64,000 nucleotides of DNA from Pseudarthrobacter psychrotolerans (GTDB lineage: Bacteria; Actinomycetota; Actinomycetes; Actinomycetales; Micrococcaceae), in the NCBI RefSeq assembly GCF_009911795.1, contig NZ_CP047898.1, forward strand, positions 2,108,001-2,172,000, written 5' to 3'. The notes below the pieces were generated by a model, which ran no database searches, had not been told where the DNA came from, and saw nothing but the letters and a program-made list of their open reading frames with translations. Within the stretch, counting starts at the first letter, position 1, and each line of letters opens with the position of its first letter. The translations under genes and the position numbers were made by a program. Shown one piece after another: positions 8,560 through 16,636 of the stretch.

Positions 8560-9789
8560 GTGAAGCGGTTGTTATCGGAGCCCAGGCCTGACTGGAAGCA
8601 GAAGATCGAAGAGCAGGGCCTGGTCTTCTCCACCACCACCATGCCCGACGGCAAGAAGATCGAATACTGGAACGAGGCCGCCTACTACGAATTCACCATG
8701 GACGAGGTGGAGACCCTGGAGGTCACGGCCGAGGACATGCACAAGATGTGCCTGGAAGCAGCCAAGTTCCTGGCCACCGGTGCCATGGGGAACATCGGCA
8801 TCGGTCCGCAGGCACTGGAGCTCGCGGCTGAGTCACTGCAGGCGGCGGACATGGATGTCTACGGTCGCTTCGACTTCATCTATGACGGCCAGGGCGGGCC
8901 CGCCAAGATGCTCGAATACAACGCAGACACCCCCACCGGCCTGATCGAGGCCGCCGTCGCGCAGTGGTTCTGGCTGCAGGACGTGTTCCCCGAAAAGGAC
9001 CAGTGGAACGGCATCCACGAGGCCCTGATCCGGCAGTGGAAGAAAATGCAGTACCGCACCGGCATGAGCACCCTCCACATCGCCCATTCCGAGGCTGAGG
9101 AGTCCGGCGAGGACTGGATGACGGCCGGATACATGCGGGACGTGGCCAGCCAGGCGGGCTGGACCACCATCGGCATCAACATGTCCGACATCGGCTGGGA
9201 TCCCAACCTGAACCGCTTTGTGGACCTGGACAACTTCATGATCAGCACCATGTTCAAGCTGTACCCGTGGGAGCTGATGATGAAGGAGCCGTTCGGGCAC
9301 CGGCTGCTGCAGCGCGCACACAATCCCCGCTGGGTGGAGCCTGCCTGGAAGATGCTGCTCTCCAACAAGGCCTTGCTGGCCGCGCTGTGGCATCTCTACC
9401 CGGGGCACCCCAACCTGCTGCCCGCCTACCTCAACGAACCCGGATTCCTGAAGGAATGGGTGGCCAAGCCGCTGCACGGGCGCGAAGGCGACAACATCAA
9501 AATCCACGCTCCGGGCATCAGCCTGGAGCAGCCCGGCGGGTACGGCCGTGAGGGCTGGTGCTACCAGCAGTTCCACCCGCTGCCCGACTTCGACGGCAAC
9601 CACCCCGTTCTTGGCCTCTGGGTGGTGGACGGCGAGTCCGTGGGCTGCGGGATCCGGGAATCGGATGGCCCCATCACCGACTACTTCTGCCGTTTTGTGC
9701 CCAACACCATCGACGCCCCGGCGCCGCTTTCAGCGCAGGCCCTGTCCAGCACATCCAGCAAATCAAGCAAGGCAGGTATCGCACTATGA
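8560..9789 (+). CDS. Glutathionylspermidine synthase-like ATP-grasp ligase (YgiC/YjfC family)
   Basis: The 409-residue product has the synthetase domain of glutathionylspermidine synthase. Landmarks are an N-terminal GNIGIGPQALELAAESL region, the ATP-grasp segment FDFIYDGQGGPAKMLEYNADTPTG near residues 105-127, a central QAGWTTIGINMSDI segment, and a late GREGWCYQQFHPLPDFDGNHPVLGLWVVDG. It lacks the amidase domain of E. coli Gsp, like YgiC/YjfC. Known relatives ligate an amine to a peptide carboxylate using ATP. Actinobacteria normally use mycothiol rather than glutathione, so the natural substrate must differ. I chose the GTG at 8560 because it follows the upstream stop by two bases. Its TGA overlaps an ATG (ATGA) at the next gene. 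Confidence 0.85.
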   Translation: MKRLLSEPRPDWKQKIEEQGLVFSTTTMPDGKKIEYWNEAAYYEFTMDEVETLEVTAEDMHKMCLEAAKFLATGAMGNIGIGPQALELAAESLQAADMDVYGRFDFIYDGQGGPAKMLEYNADTPTGLIEAAVAQWFWLQDVFPEKDQWNGIHEALIRQWKKMQYRTGMSTLHIAHSEAEESGEDWMTAGYMRDVASQAGWTTIGINMSDIGWDPNLNRFVDLDNFMISTMFKLYPWELMMKEPFGHRLLQRAHNPRWVEPAWKMLLSNKALLAALWHLYPGHPNLLPAYLNEPGFLKEWVAKPLHGREGDNIKIHAPGISLEQPGGYGREGWCYQQFHPLPDFDGNHPVLGLWVVDGESVGCGIRESDGPITDYFCRFVPNTIDAPAPLSAQALSSTSSKSSKAGIAL

Positions 9790-9820
9790 GCCCCCTGAAC
9801 CTCCCGAGCCCGGTGACCGT

Positions 9821-11345
9821 ATGAGTGCGGAGACGACGACGGCGGGCGGCGCTTCCGGCGGACCCTCCGGTGGTGCCGTCCCGCCAAGGGGCTCCGTGCG
9901 GGATCCTGGACCTCGGCGACTCGGTCATGCTGGGCCTCGCGTCCACGGCGCCCGTGTATTCGCTGGCCGCCACCCTGGGCCTGATCGTGGCCGTCAATGG
10001 AAACTACACTCCCCTGATCCTGATCCTCGCGTTCATCCCTGTCCTGTTCATCGCCTACGCGTTCCGTGAGCTGAACAGCGCCATGCCGGACTGCGGCACC
10101 ACGTTCACCTGGTCCCGCCGGGCGTTCGGCCCCTGGGCGGGCTGGCTGGGCGGCTGGGGTGTTGCCCTGGCCGGCATCGTGGTCCTGGCCAACCTGGCAC
10201 AGGTGGCAGGGCAGTACCTGTGGCTGCTGATCGGCGACGGTTCACTGGCCGAAAACAAGGTGGTGGTCACGGCCACCGGCGTGCTGTTCATCGTCTTTAT
10301 GACCCTGGTGAACTACCGGGGCATCCGGCTGGGCGAGCATGTCCAGCGGGTCCTGACCTACGTGCAGTACGTATCGCTGGGCATCTTCGCGCTGGCGATC
10401 ATTGTGCGGATCGCGGGCGGTGCTCCGGAGGGCCAGGCTTTCGATTTGGAGTGGTTCAACCCGGGCGGCGCCTTCGCCGACCCGTTCGCCGTCGTGCATG
10501 GAACCCTCCTTGCCCTGTTCATCTACTGGGGATGGGATACCTGCCTGGCGGTGAACGAGGAAACCGAAAACCCGTCCGTCACGCCCGGCCGCGGCGCCAT
10601 TATTTCGGCCTTTGTCCTGGTGGCCATCTACGTCTCCGTAGCCCTCCTCGTGATGATGTACGCCACCGTGGGTACCGAGGGCATTGGCCTGGGCAACGAA
10701 GCGAACCAGAGCGACGTCTTCCTGGCTATGAAGGACGTGGTCCTGGGTCCGTGGGGCTGGCTGATCGTGGTGGCCGTGCTGGCCTCGGTCCTGTCTTCCA
10801 CGCAGACCACCATCCTGCCAACGGCCCGCGGCACCCTGTCGATGGGTGTGCACGGCGCGCTGCCGCCGAAGTTCGGCGAAGTCCACGCCCGCAACCAAAC
10901 CCCTGGATTCTCCACCCAGGTCATGGGCGCAGCGGCCGTGGTGTACTACGTGGCCATGAGCTTCCTCAGCGAAAACCTGCTCTCCGATTCCATCAGCGCC
11001 ATCAGCCTGTTCATCGCGTTCTACTATGCGCTGACCGGCTTCGCGTGCTTCTGGTATTTCCGCGGCACTTTCCGGGAATCGGCCCGCAACCTCTGGTTCC
11101 GGGGCATCCTTCCGCTGCTCGGTGCACTGATCCTCACGGCGGCGTTCTTCATTTCCGCCGTCCAGATGTGGGATCCGGCCTACGGTGACACCCAGATCTT
11201 CGGCGTCGGCGGGGCGTTTGTCAGCGGCGTCGTGCTCCTGGCGCTGGGCGTTGTCCTGGCCGTTGTCTGCCGGTTCCTGCCGTCAACGCGGGAGTACTTC
11301 ACCGGGAAGCCGACGGCGGCGGCCACCGCGCCGGCGTCGGCCTAA
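9821..11345 (+). CDS. APC-family amino acid permease (N-terminal frameshift as read)
   Basis: A roughly 500-residue inner-membrane permease of the amino acid-polyamine-organocation superfamily with about twelve helices. The first (VMLGLASTAPVYSLAATLGLIVAV) carries the unwound substrate-binding turn, and LALFIYWGWDTCLAVNEETENP is the family helix-6 region. The natural start is probably ATG at 9821 (MSAETTTAGG). That frame must shift at about 9896-9902 to reach GILDLGDSVMLG; dropping the C at 9899 gives a smooth RGSVGILDLGD. A GTG at 9825 lies in the main frame but would give an implausible Arg-rich start. A 12-codon frame starting at 9786 overlaps both neighbours by ATGA and may provide coupling. 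Its operon partner suggests an amine or amino acid substrate. Confidence 0.82.
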
Positions 11346-11354
11346 GATACTCAG

Positions 11355-12563
11355 ATGAGCGACGCTGACGTCACTGCCGAAGTACCCGCCGCACCGGACC
11401 CCTCGGACATCCTGGCCCTGGATGCGCTGCTGAGCGCTGACGAGCGTGCACTCCGTCAGCGGATCCGCGACTTCACCGACCAGCGGATCAAGCCAAACAT
11501 CGCCCGCTGGTATGACGACGCCGTCTTTCCGCTGGAGCTCGCCCCGGAACTCGGCGAGCTGGGCGTCCTGGGGATGCACCTGGACGGGTACGGCTGCCCC
11601 GGCCGTTCCGCCGTCGAATACGGCCTGGCCGCGATGGAACTTGAGGCCGGCGATTCCGGGGTCCGGACCTTCGTCTCGGTGCAGGGGTCCCTGGCCATGA
11701 CGGCGATCCACAAATGGGGTTCGGAGGACCAGAAGCAGGAGTGGCTCCCCCGGATGGCCGCCGGTGAAGTGATCGGCTGCTTCGCCCTGACCGAACCCAC
11801 GGCAGGCTCCGATCCGTCCTCGATGACCACTTTTGCCCGCCGGGACGGTACCGGAGATAGCGCCGGCTGGGTCCTGGACGGAGCCAAGCGCTGGATCGGG
11901 CTCGCGTCCGTGGCGGGGGTGATGGTGGTGTGGGCCAAGACCGACGACGGCGTCCGCGGCTTCCTGGTGCCTGCCGGGACGCCTGGCGTGACGGCAACGC
12001 CCATCGCGCAGAAGCTCTCCATGCGCGCTTCCATCCAGTGCGATGTGGTGTTCGACGCCGTCCGGCTGGGACCGGAGGCGATGCTGCCGGGTGCGCTGGG
12101 CCTGCGCGGGCCGTTTACGTGCCTGAACGAGGCCCGCTACGGGATCGTTTGGGGTGCCATGGGCGCCGCGCGTGATTCCTACGAGGCTGCCCTGGCGTAT
12201 TCCCAGGACCGGCTGCAGTTCGGCAAGCCGCTGGCCGGGTACCAACTCACGCAGGAGAAGCTGGTGAATATGCTGCTGGAGATCCAGAAGGGCACCATGC
12301 TGGCCTACTACCTGGGGCGCCTCAAAGACGAAAAGAAGCTGCGGCCCGAGCAGATCTCGCTGGGCAAGCTGAACAATGTGCGTGAGGCCATCAAGATCGC
12401 CCGGGAAGCCCGTTCCATCCTCGGCGGCAACGGCATCACGCTGGACTATTCGCCGCTCCGGCACGCTGCCAACCTGGAGTCAGTCCGCACCTACGAGGGC
12501 ACCGATGAAGTCCACCTGCTGGTGCTGGGCCAGCACATCACAGGCCTCGGCGCCTTCCGGTAG
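11355..12563 (+). CDS. gcdH: Acyl-CoA dehydrogenase, glutaryl-CoA dehydrogenase-like
   Basis: The 402-residue FAD enzyme should oxidise an acyl-CoA, passing electrons to ETF. The fold is complete: helical N-terminal domain, the flavin segment CFALTEPTAGSDPSSM around residues 136-151, and the C-terminal helical domain. VRTYEGTDEVHLLVLGQHITG near the end places the catalytic-base glutamate (YEGT) where glutaryl-CoA dehydrogenases have it, and KRWIGLASVAGVMVVWAK also fits that subgroup. It starts nine bases after the permease stop, so it is likely the last gene of the operon. That link to an amino acid permease and an amine ligase would suit lysine or diamine breakdown through glutaryl-CoA, but this is inference. 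Confidence 0.88.
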   Translation: MSDADVTAEVPAAPDPSDILALDALLSADERALRQRIRDFTDQRIKPNIARWYDDAVFPLELAPELGELGVLGMHLDGYGCPGRSAVEYGLAAMELEAGDSGVRTFVSVQGSLAMTAIHKWGSEDQKQEWLPRMAAGEVIGCFALTEPTAGSDPSSMTTFARRDGTGDSAGWVLDGAKRWIGLASVAGVMVVWAKTDDGVRGFLVPAGTPGVTATPIAQKLSMRASIQCDVVFDAVRLGPEAMLPGALGLRGPFTCLNEARYGIVWGAMGAARDSYEAALAYSQDRLQFGKPLAGYQLTQEKLVNMLLEIQKGTMLAYYLGRLKDEKKLRPEQISLGKLNNVREAIKIAREARSILGGNGITLDYSPLRHAANLESVRTYEGTDEVHLLVLGQHITGLGAFR

Positions 12564-12613
12564 TCCGCTCTCCCGCCCTGCCTGCCTGTTCGCCCGGCGC
12601 TCCCCATCCCCTC

Positions 12614-12628
12614 GCCGCCGAGATGGCA
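12614..12628. repeat. Half-copy of palindrome family A
   Basis: The 15 bases GCCGCCGAGATGGCA are identical to the outer left end of the family A hairpin after lacZ (19811-19825). No right arm follows, so this is a fragment or a chance remnant. It sits immediately beyond the stop codon of the TetR gene, between two convergent genes. Confidence 0.5.
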
Positions 12629-13240
12629 CTATTCGGGCAGGACGACCAGCTCAAGATAGCCACGCAGGCACCCTGCCATGTCGACGCTCTCGGGCGACAG
12701 CAGCCACTGTGTCTGGATGCCGTCCCAGAGGGCAATCAATGATGCCGCGGCGGCTTCCGGCTTCACGCCGGGGCGCAGCCGCCCTTCCTCGGCGAGCTGC
12801 CTAAACCGACGGGCGTAGCTCCGCCGCAGCAGTTCAAAACGCTCGGTGAAGTACTCGCGCCCCGGATGGGCGTCCGTGACTGATTCGGCACACAGCACGG
12901 TGTACAACTCAATGACACCGGGAATCTCTTCGTTGAAGCGCGCCTGGCGGATGACGGCGTCAACGAGCGTTTCCTCGGGATCGGGAGGTATTGTGCCATC
13001 TCCGGTAATCGAGTCGCGCCAGTTGAGCACGGCAAGCAACAGATCGCTTTTCGACGGGAAGTAATGCAGGAGGCTCGTCTGGCTCATTCCGACGTGGTCG
13101 GCAACATCCTGCAAGGAGCCCCCGCGGTACCCGTGGGCCGCAAAGACGGCGTGCGCGGCAACAAGGATGGCTTGCCGGCGTTCCGTCGACTTCGCATATG
13201 GTCCCCGCCGGGAGGGCCTGCTCGCCTCGTTTGTGGTCAT
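12629..13240 (-). CDS. TetR/AcrR-family transcriptional regulator
   Basis: The 203-residue protein has an N-terminal TetR helix-turn-helix (RRQAILVAAHAVFAAHGYRGGSLQDVADHVGMSQTSLLHYFPSKSDLL as three consecutive segments, residues about 19-66) and a ligand-binding C-terminal half. I chose the ATG at 13240 (MTTNEASRPSRR), which leaves a normal short basic arm before the HTH. It is divergent from the sugar-transporter/beta-galactosidase operon, with a near-perfect 28-bp inverted repeat between them, so it most likely represses both. TetR control of a sugar operon is less common than LacI or GntR control; the ligand is unknown. Confidence 0.9.
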   Translation of the reverse strand: MTTNEASRPSRRGPYAKSTERRQAILVAAHAVFAAHGYRGGSLQDVADHVGMSQTSLLHYFPSKSDLLLAVLNWRDSITGDGTIPPDPEETLVDAVIRQARFNEEIPGVIELYTVLCAESVTDAHPGREYFTERFELLRRSYARRFRQLAEEGRLRPGVKPEAAAASLIALWDGIQTQWLLSPESVDMAGCLRGYLELVVLPE

Positions 13241-13276
13241 GGCAAGCCAGTGTACAGGCGGATTTGTGCGATAAAT

Positions 13277-13304
13277 CAAAACTCGAGTACCCACTCGAAT
13301 TTTG
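13277..13304. promoter_or_regulatory. Inverted repeat operator between tetR and the lac-type operon
   Basis: The sequence CAAAACTCGAGT, ACCC, ACTCGAATTTTG forms 12-base arms with 11 complementary pairs around a four-base spacer. It lies 37 bases upstream of the TetR start and 86 bases upstream of the binding-protein start, the usual place for a divergent TetR operator. Confidence 0.7.
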
Positions 13305-13390
13305 TGTTAGCGTTTCCCGTATCGATTCCGGACGTGGCGGACCTCACAGTCACAGGCGCGTCAAACCCGACACAATGAGGTGAAGGCAAT

Positions 13391-14727
13391 ATGGCCCGAT
13401 TCACGCGAAGACAACTCTTAGGCGCTGGCCTCGGCACTGCGGCGATGGGGCTCCTCAGTGGCTGCGCGACTCCCGGCATACGCTCCATCAACGCCGCCCA
13501 GGTCATCGCACCAGCGGGCGGCGAGACGATCACCCTGACCTACTGGTCCTGGCTCAAGGATGCCCAGAAGGTGGCCGACATCTGGAACGCCTCCCATTCG
13601 AACGTCCAGGTGGAGACAGTGTGGATTCCCGGCGGCAATGCAGGGGCTATCAAAAACTGTATTCGGCCCTGGCTGCCGGTGGCGGACCGGACCTCGGCCA
13701 GGTCGAGATGCGGTCCATTCCTGAATTCATGCTGGTGAACGGGCTCGTTGACCTGGCCCGGTATGGCGCCGACGACTACGCCCACCTGTACGACAAGACA
13801 CTGTGGGGCCAGGTCAGCTTCACGGGTGGAGTGTACGGCCTCCCCCAGGATTCCGGCCCGATGGCGATGTTCTACCAGCCGGCTGTCCTTGACCAGATTG
13901 GCGGCACCAACCCCGGAACCTGGGACGAATGGGCCCTTCTTGCCCGCGAACTGCGCCGCAAGGACGTCTACCTGGACTGTTTCGCCCTCAGTGACGCCTC
14001 TGCGTTCTCGTCGTATGCATCACAGGCCGGCGCCAGCTGGCTCCGAGCTGAGGAAGACGGCTGGGTCATCAACATGACCGACGACGCAACGATGAAGGTG
14101 GCACGTTTCTTCGATCACGCCATCAACGACGATCTCGTCGAGACTTCTTTCCAGCCATACTCACCCGGGTGGTTCGCCGGCGCGGCCAAGGGGACGATTG
14201 CCTCCGTAGTCACCGCCAGCTGGGGCGACGCCCTCATCCAAGGAGTCAGCGGCGGCAAGGGCAAATGGCGGGTGGCTCCCATGCCCACCTGGGGTGATTC
14301 GGGATTCGGCTCGAGCTACCAGGGCGGCTCCACTGCCGCGGTGCTGGCCAATAGCAAGCACCCCAAGGAAGCGCTCGAATTCGCGGTGTGGATGACAACG
14401 TCGAAGGAAGGCATCGATGCCGAAATCAGCAACAGCGGCATAGGGTGGTCGCCGTCGCCGGACTTCATGGGCACACCTCGCCAGGCGCCGTCGGACTTCT
14501 TCGGCGGCCAGCGCTATAACGAAGAAATCTTCCTACCTGCATCGCAGCAGCAGAACCCGGACTGGTCATGGTGGCCCGTCACCCAGCAATCATTCGAAAT
14601 TCTCAGCGACGGCTTCCGGAAGAAGGCGTCCGGGACGAGCCTGGTCGATTCCGTCGCCGCAGCGGAACAACAGATCATGGCGGTATTCAAGAACAAAGGC
14701 CTCAGCATTCGAAAGGACACGGCATGA
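13391..14727 (+). CDS. Sugar ABC transporter substrate-binding lipoprotein (frameshifted as read)
   Basis: A family 1 extracellular solute-binding protein of about 445 residues that should capture a sugar for the two permeases downstream. The N terminus MARFTRRQLLGAGLGTAAMG has a twin-arginine-type motif followed by the lipobox LLSGC, so it is probably exported and lipid-anchored. Mature sequence includes ITLTYWSWLKDAQKVADIWN and a C-terminal GGSTAAVLANSKHPKEALEF typical of the family. As written, the frame breaks near 13643-13648 after PGGNAG; one more base in GGGGCTAT gives GAYQKLYSALAAGGGPDL. Its TGA overlaps the next ATG by four bases. A consensus error is likely because both parts are well conserved. 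Confidence 0.88.
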
Positions 14728-15719
14728 CGACGACCTCCCGCCCCGCCCGAACCGGGCACCGTCGGCCCGGGCAGGGTCAGACCGGACAGCGCCCAGCCGG
14801 GAACTTCCCAGCCGGCCGGAAGGTCCGCCGAAACAGAACAGGCGCCGGATCGCGTGCGCCCTGGATGCTCCTCGCGCCGTTCCTCATCCTGTTCATCCTC
14901 ACGTTTGTCCTCCCGATTTTCGTCGCGGTTCTCTCGAGCTTCACCAAGGTGACCCGCAGCGGACTCTTCGGCGAGACGGGAGTGAAAAGCGAATTTGCCG
15001 GGTTCAGCAACTACGCGCAGGCCCTGGCCGATGGCAGCTTCGTCGCCTCGATCGGGCGGATGCTTCTGTTCGGCATAGTTCAGGTACCTGTCATGATCGC
15101 CCTCTGCACGGTGCTTGCGCTTATGCTCGAATCAGCGTCGGTCAAATGGCCCGGTTTCTTCCGTGCTGCGTACTTCCTCCCCTATGGTGTGCCGGGCGTC
15201 ATTGCGACGATCCTGTGGTCATTCCTCTACGTCCCCGGGCTTAGCCCCCTGTTCGACATCGCCGGCCTTGTCGGCCTGACCCCCAATTTCCTCGGGGCAA
15301 ACAGCGTCCTGTGGTCAATCGCGAACATCGTCACCTGGAGCTACACGGGCTACAACATGCTCATCATTGTGGCCCAGCTGAAGGCCATCCCGGTGGAACT
15401 GTATGAGGCCGCGAAAGTCGACGGCGCCTCCACCTTGCGCGTCGCCCTAAGCCTCCAGCTGCCGCTGATCAAACCCGCCCTTGTCCTCACCACGGTCTTT
15501 TCGATCATCGGCACCCTGCAGCTGTTCGCCGAAGCCCAGGTCCTGAAAACTGTCGCACCGGCCATCGACAGCCAGTACACACCCAACCTCAGCGCTTACA
15601 CCACCGCCTTCGCCTACAACGACTACAACGTTGCGTCCGCGCAGGCAGTACTTATTGCCTTGGCAGCGTTCACCCTGTCCTTCGCCTTCCTCAAATTCAC
15701 GAACAGGAAGTCATCATGA
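14724..15719 (+). CDS. Sugar ABC transporter permease (CUT1, MalF-like)
   Basis: A 331-residue inner-membrane protein with six or so helices, beginning after a 50-residue basic, Pro/Gly-rich cytosolic tail (PWMLLAPFLILFILTFVLPIF is helix 1). The cytosolic loop ELYEAAKVDGASTLRVALSLQLPLI carries the EAA motif (EAAxxDGA) that docks on the ATPase. It overlaps both neighbours by ATGA, so translation is coupled along the operon. No ATP-binding subunit is encoded nearby; CUT1 systems in Actinobacteria commonly share one MsiK-type ATPase. Confidence 0.93.
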   Translation: MTTTSRPARTGHRRPGQGQTGQRPAGNFPAGRKVRRNRTGAGSRAPWMLLAPFLILFILTFVLPIFVAVLSSFTKVTRSGLFGETGVKSEFAGFSNYAQALADGSFVASIGRMLLFGIVQVPVMIALCTVLALMLESASVKWPGFFRAAYFLPYGVPGVIATILWSFLYVPGLSPLFDIAGLVGLTPNFLGANSVLWSIANIVTWSYTGYNMLIIVAQLKAIPVELYEAAKVDGASTLRVALSLQLPLIKPALVLTTVFSIIGTLQLFAEAQVLKTVAPAIDSQYTPNLSAYTTAFAYNDYNVASAQAVLIALAAFTLSFAFLKFTNRKSS

Positions 15720-16636
15720 CTGCAACCGTGACCCCGACGTCGACATCAGCAGCCCCCGCCGCAAGCAATTCTCCCGCCGGGCCGGTCCGTTCGGTCCGCA
15801 AAGGCCGTTCGTCCACCATCATCGTCACCGGGCTGCTTCTGGTGGTGGCTTTGTACTTCCTCACCCCCGTGTACTGGGTGCTTGTCGCTGCGACGAAATC
15901 CACGGAGGACCTGTTTTCCACCAACGGATTCTGGTTCGCTCCCACCTTCTCCCTGTGGGACAACATTGCCCGCGTACTCAGCTATGACGACGGCATCTTC
16001 GTCCGGTGGTTCCTGAACTCGGTGCTGTACGCCGGCGTCGGCGCCCTCCTGGCAACGTACTTCGCTGCTGCGGGCGGCTACGCGCTGGCGAAGTACGAAT
16101 TCCGTGGCCGGAACCTGGTCTTCGGAACCATCTTGGGCGGCGTGCTGGTACCCGGCACTGCCACGGCGCTGCCGCTCTTCCTGCTGTTCAGCCAACTGGG
16201 CATTGCAAACACCTACTGGAGCGTCCTCCTGCCGTCCCTGGTATCGCCGTTCGGGTTGTTCCTGTGCCGGATCTATTCGCAGGCCACGGTGGACACCTCA
16301 CTGATCGAGGCTGCACGGCTCGACGGCGCCAGCGAACTGCGGATCTTCCACACGATCGGCCTGCGGGTGCTGACCCCGGCCCTCGTCACGGTGTTCCTCT
16401 TCCAGCTGGTGGGAATCTGGAACAACTATTTCCTGCCGCTCGTGATGCTTTCCGATACCGGGCTGTATCCGATTACCCTCGGGCTGAACACCTGGCTGAG
16501 CCAGGTTGACCGCCTTCCCGAATTCTATGAACTGACAACCGGCGGCGTCTTGCTGTCGATCATCCCGCTCAGCATCGCCATGGTCATCCTGCAGCGCTTC
16601 TGGCGCGGCGGGCTTACAGAAGGAGCAGTCAAGTAA
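15716..16636 (+). CDS. Sugar ABC transporter permease (CUT1, MalG-like)
   Basis: A 306-residue inner-membrane partner of the preceding permease. Helix 1 is SSTIIVTGLLLVVALYFLTPVYWVL after a 30-residue hydrophilic tail. The EAA loop reads SLIEAARLDGASELRIFHTIGLRVLTP, the match expected for MalG-type subunits. It starts at 15716 with an ATGA overlap and its TAA overlaps the beta-galactosidase ATG by one base. Coupling to a beta-galactosidase suggests uptake of a beta-galactoside. Confidence 0.93.
   Translation: MTATVTPTSTSAAPAASNSPAGPVRSVRKGRSSTIIVTGLLLVVALYFLTPVYWVLVAATKSTEDLFSTNGFWFAPTFSLWDNIARVLSYDDGIFVRWFLNSVLYAGVGALLATYFAAAGGYALAKYEFRGRNLVFGTILGGVLVPGTATALPLFLLFSQLGIANTYWSVLLPSLVSPFGLFLCRIYSQATVDTSLIEAARLDGASELRIFHTIGLRVLTPALVTVFLFQLVGIWNNYFLPLVMLSDTGLYPITLGLNTWLSQVDRLPEFYELTTGGVLLSIIPLSIAMVILQRFWRGGLTEGAVK

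Noticed and set aside
9786..9824. 12-codon peptide gene between ligase and permease
   Set aside because: Too short to support as a separate gene; it may be a coupling leader or result from a nearby sequence error.
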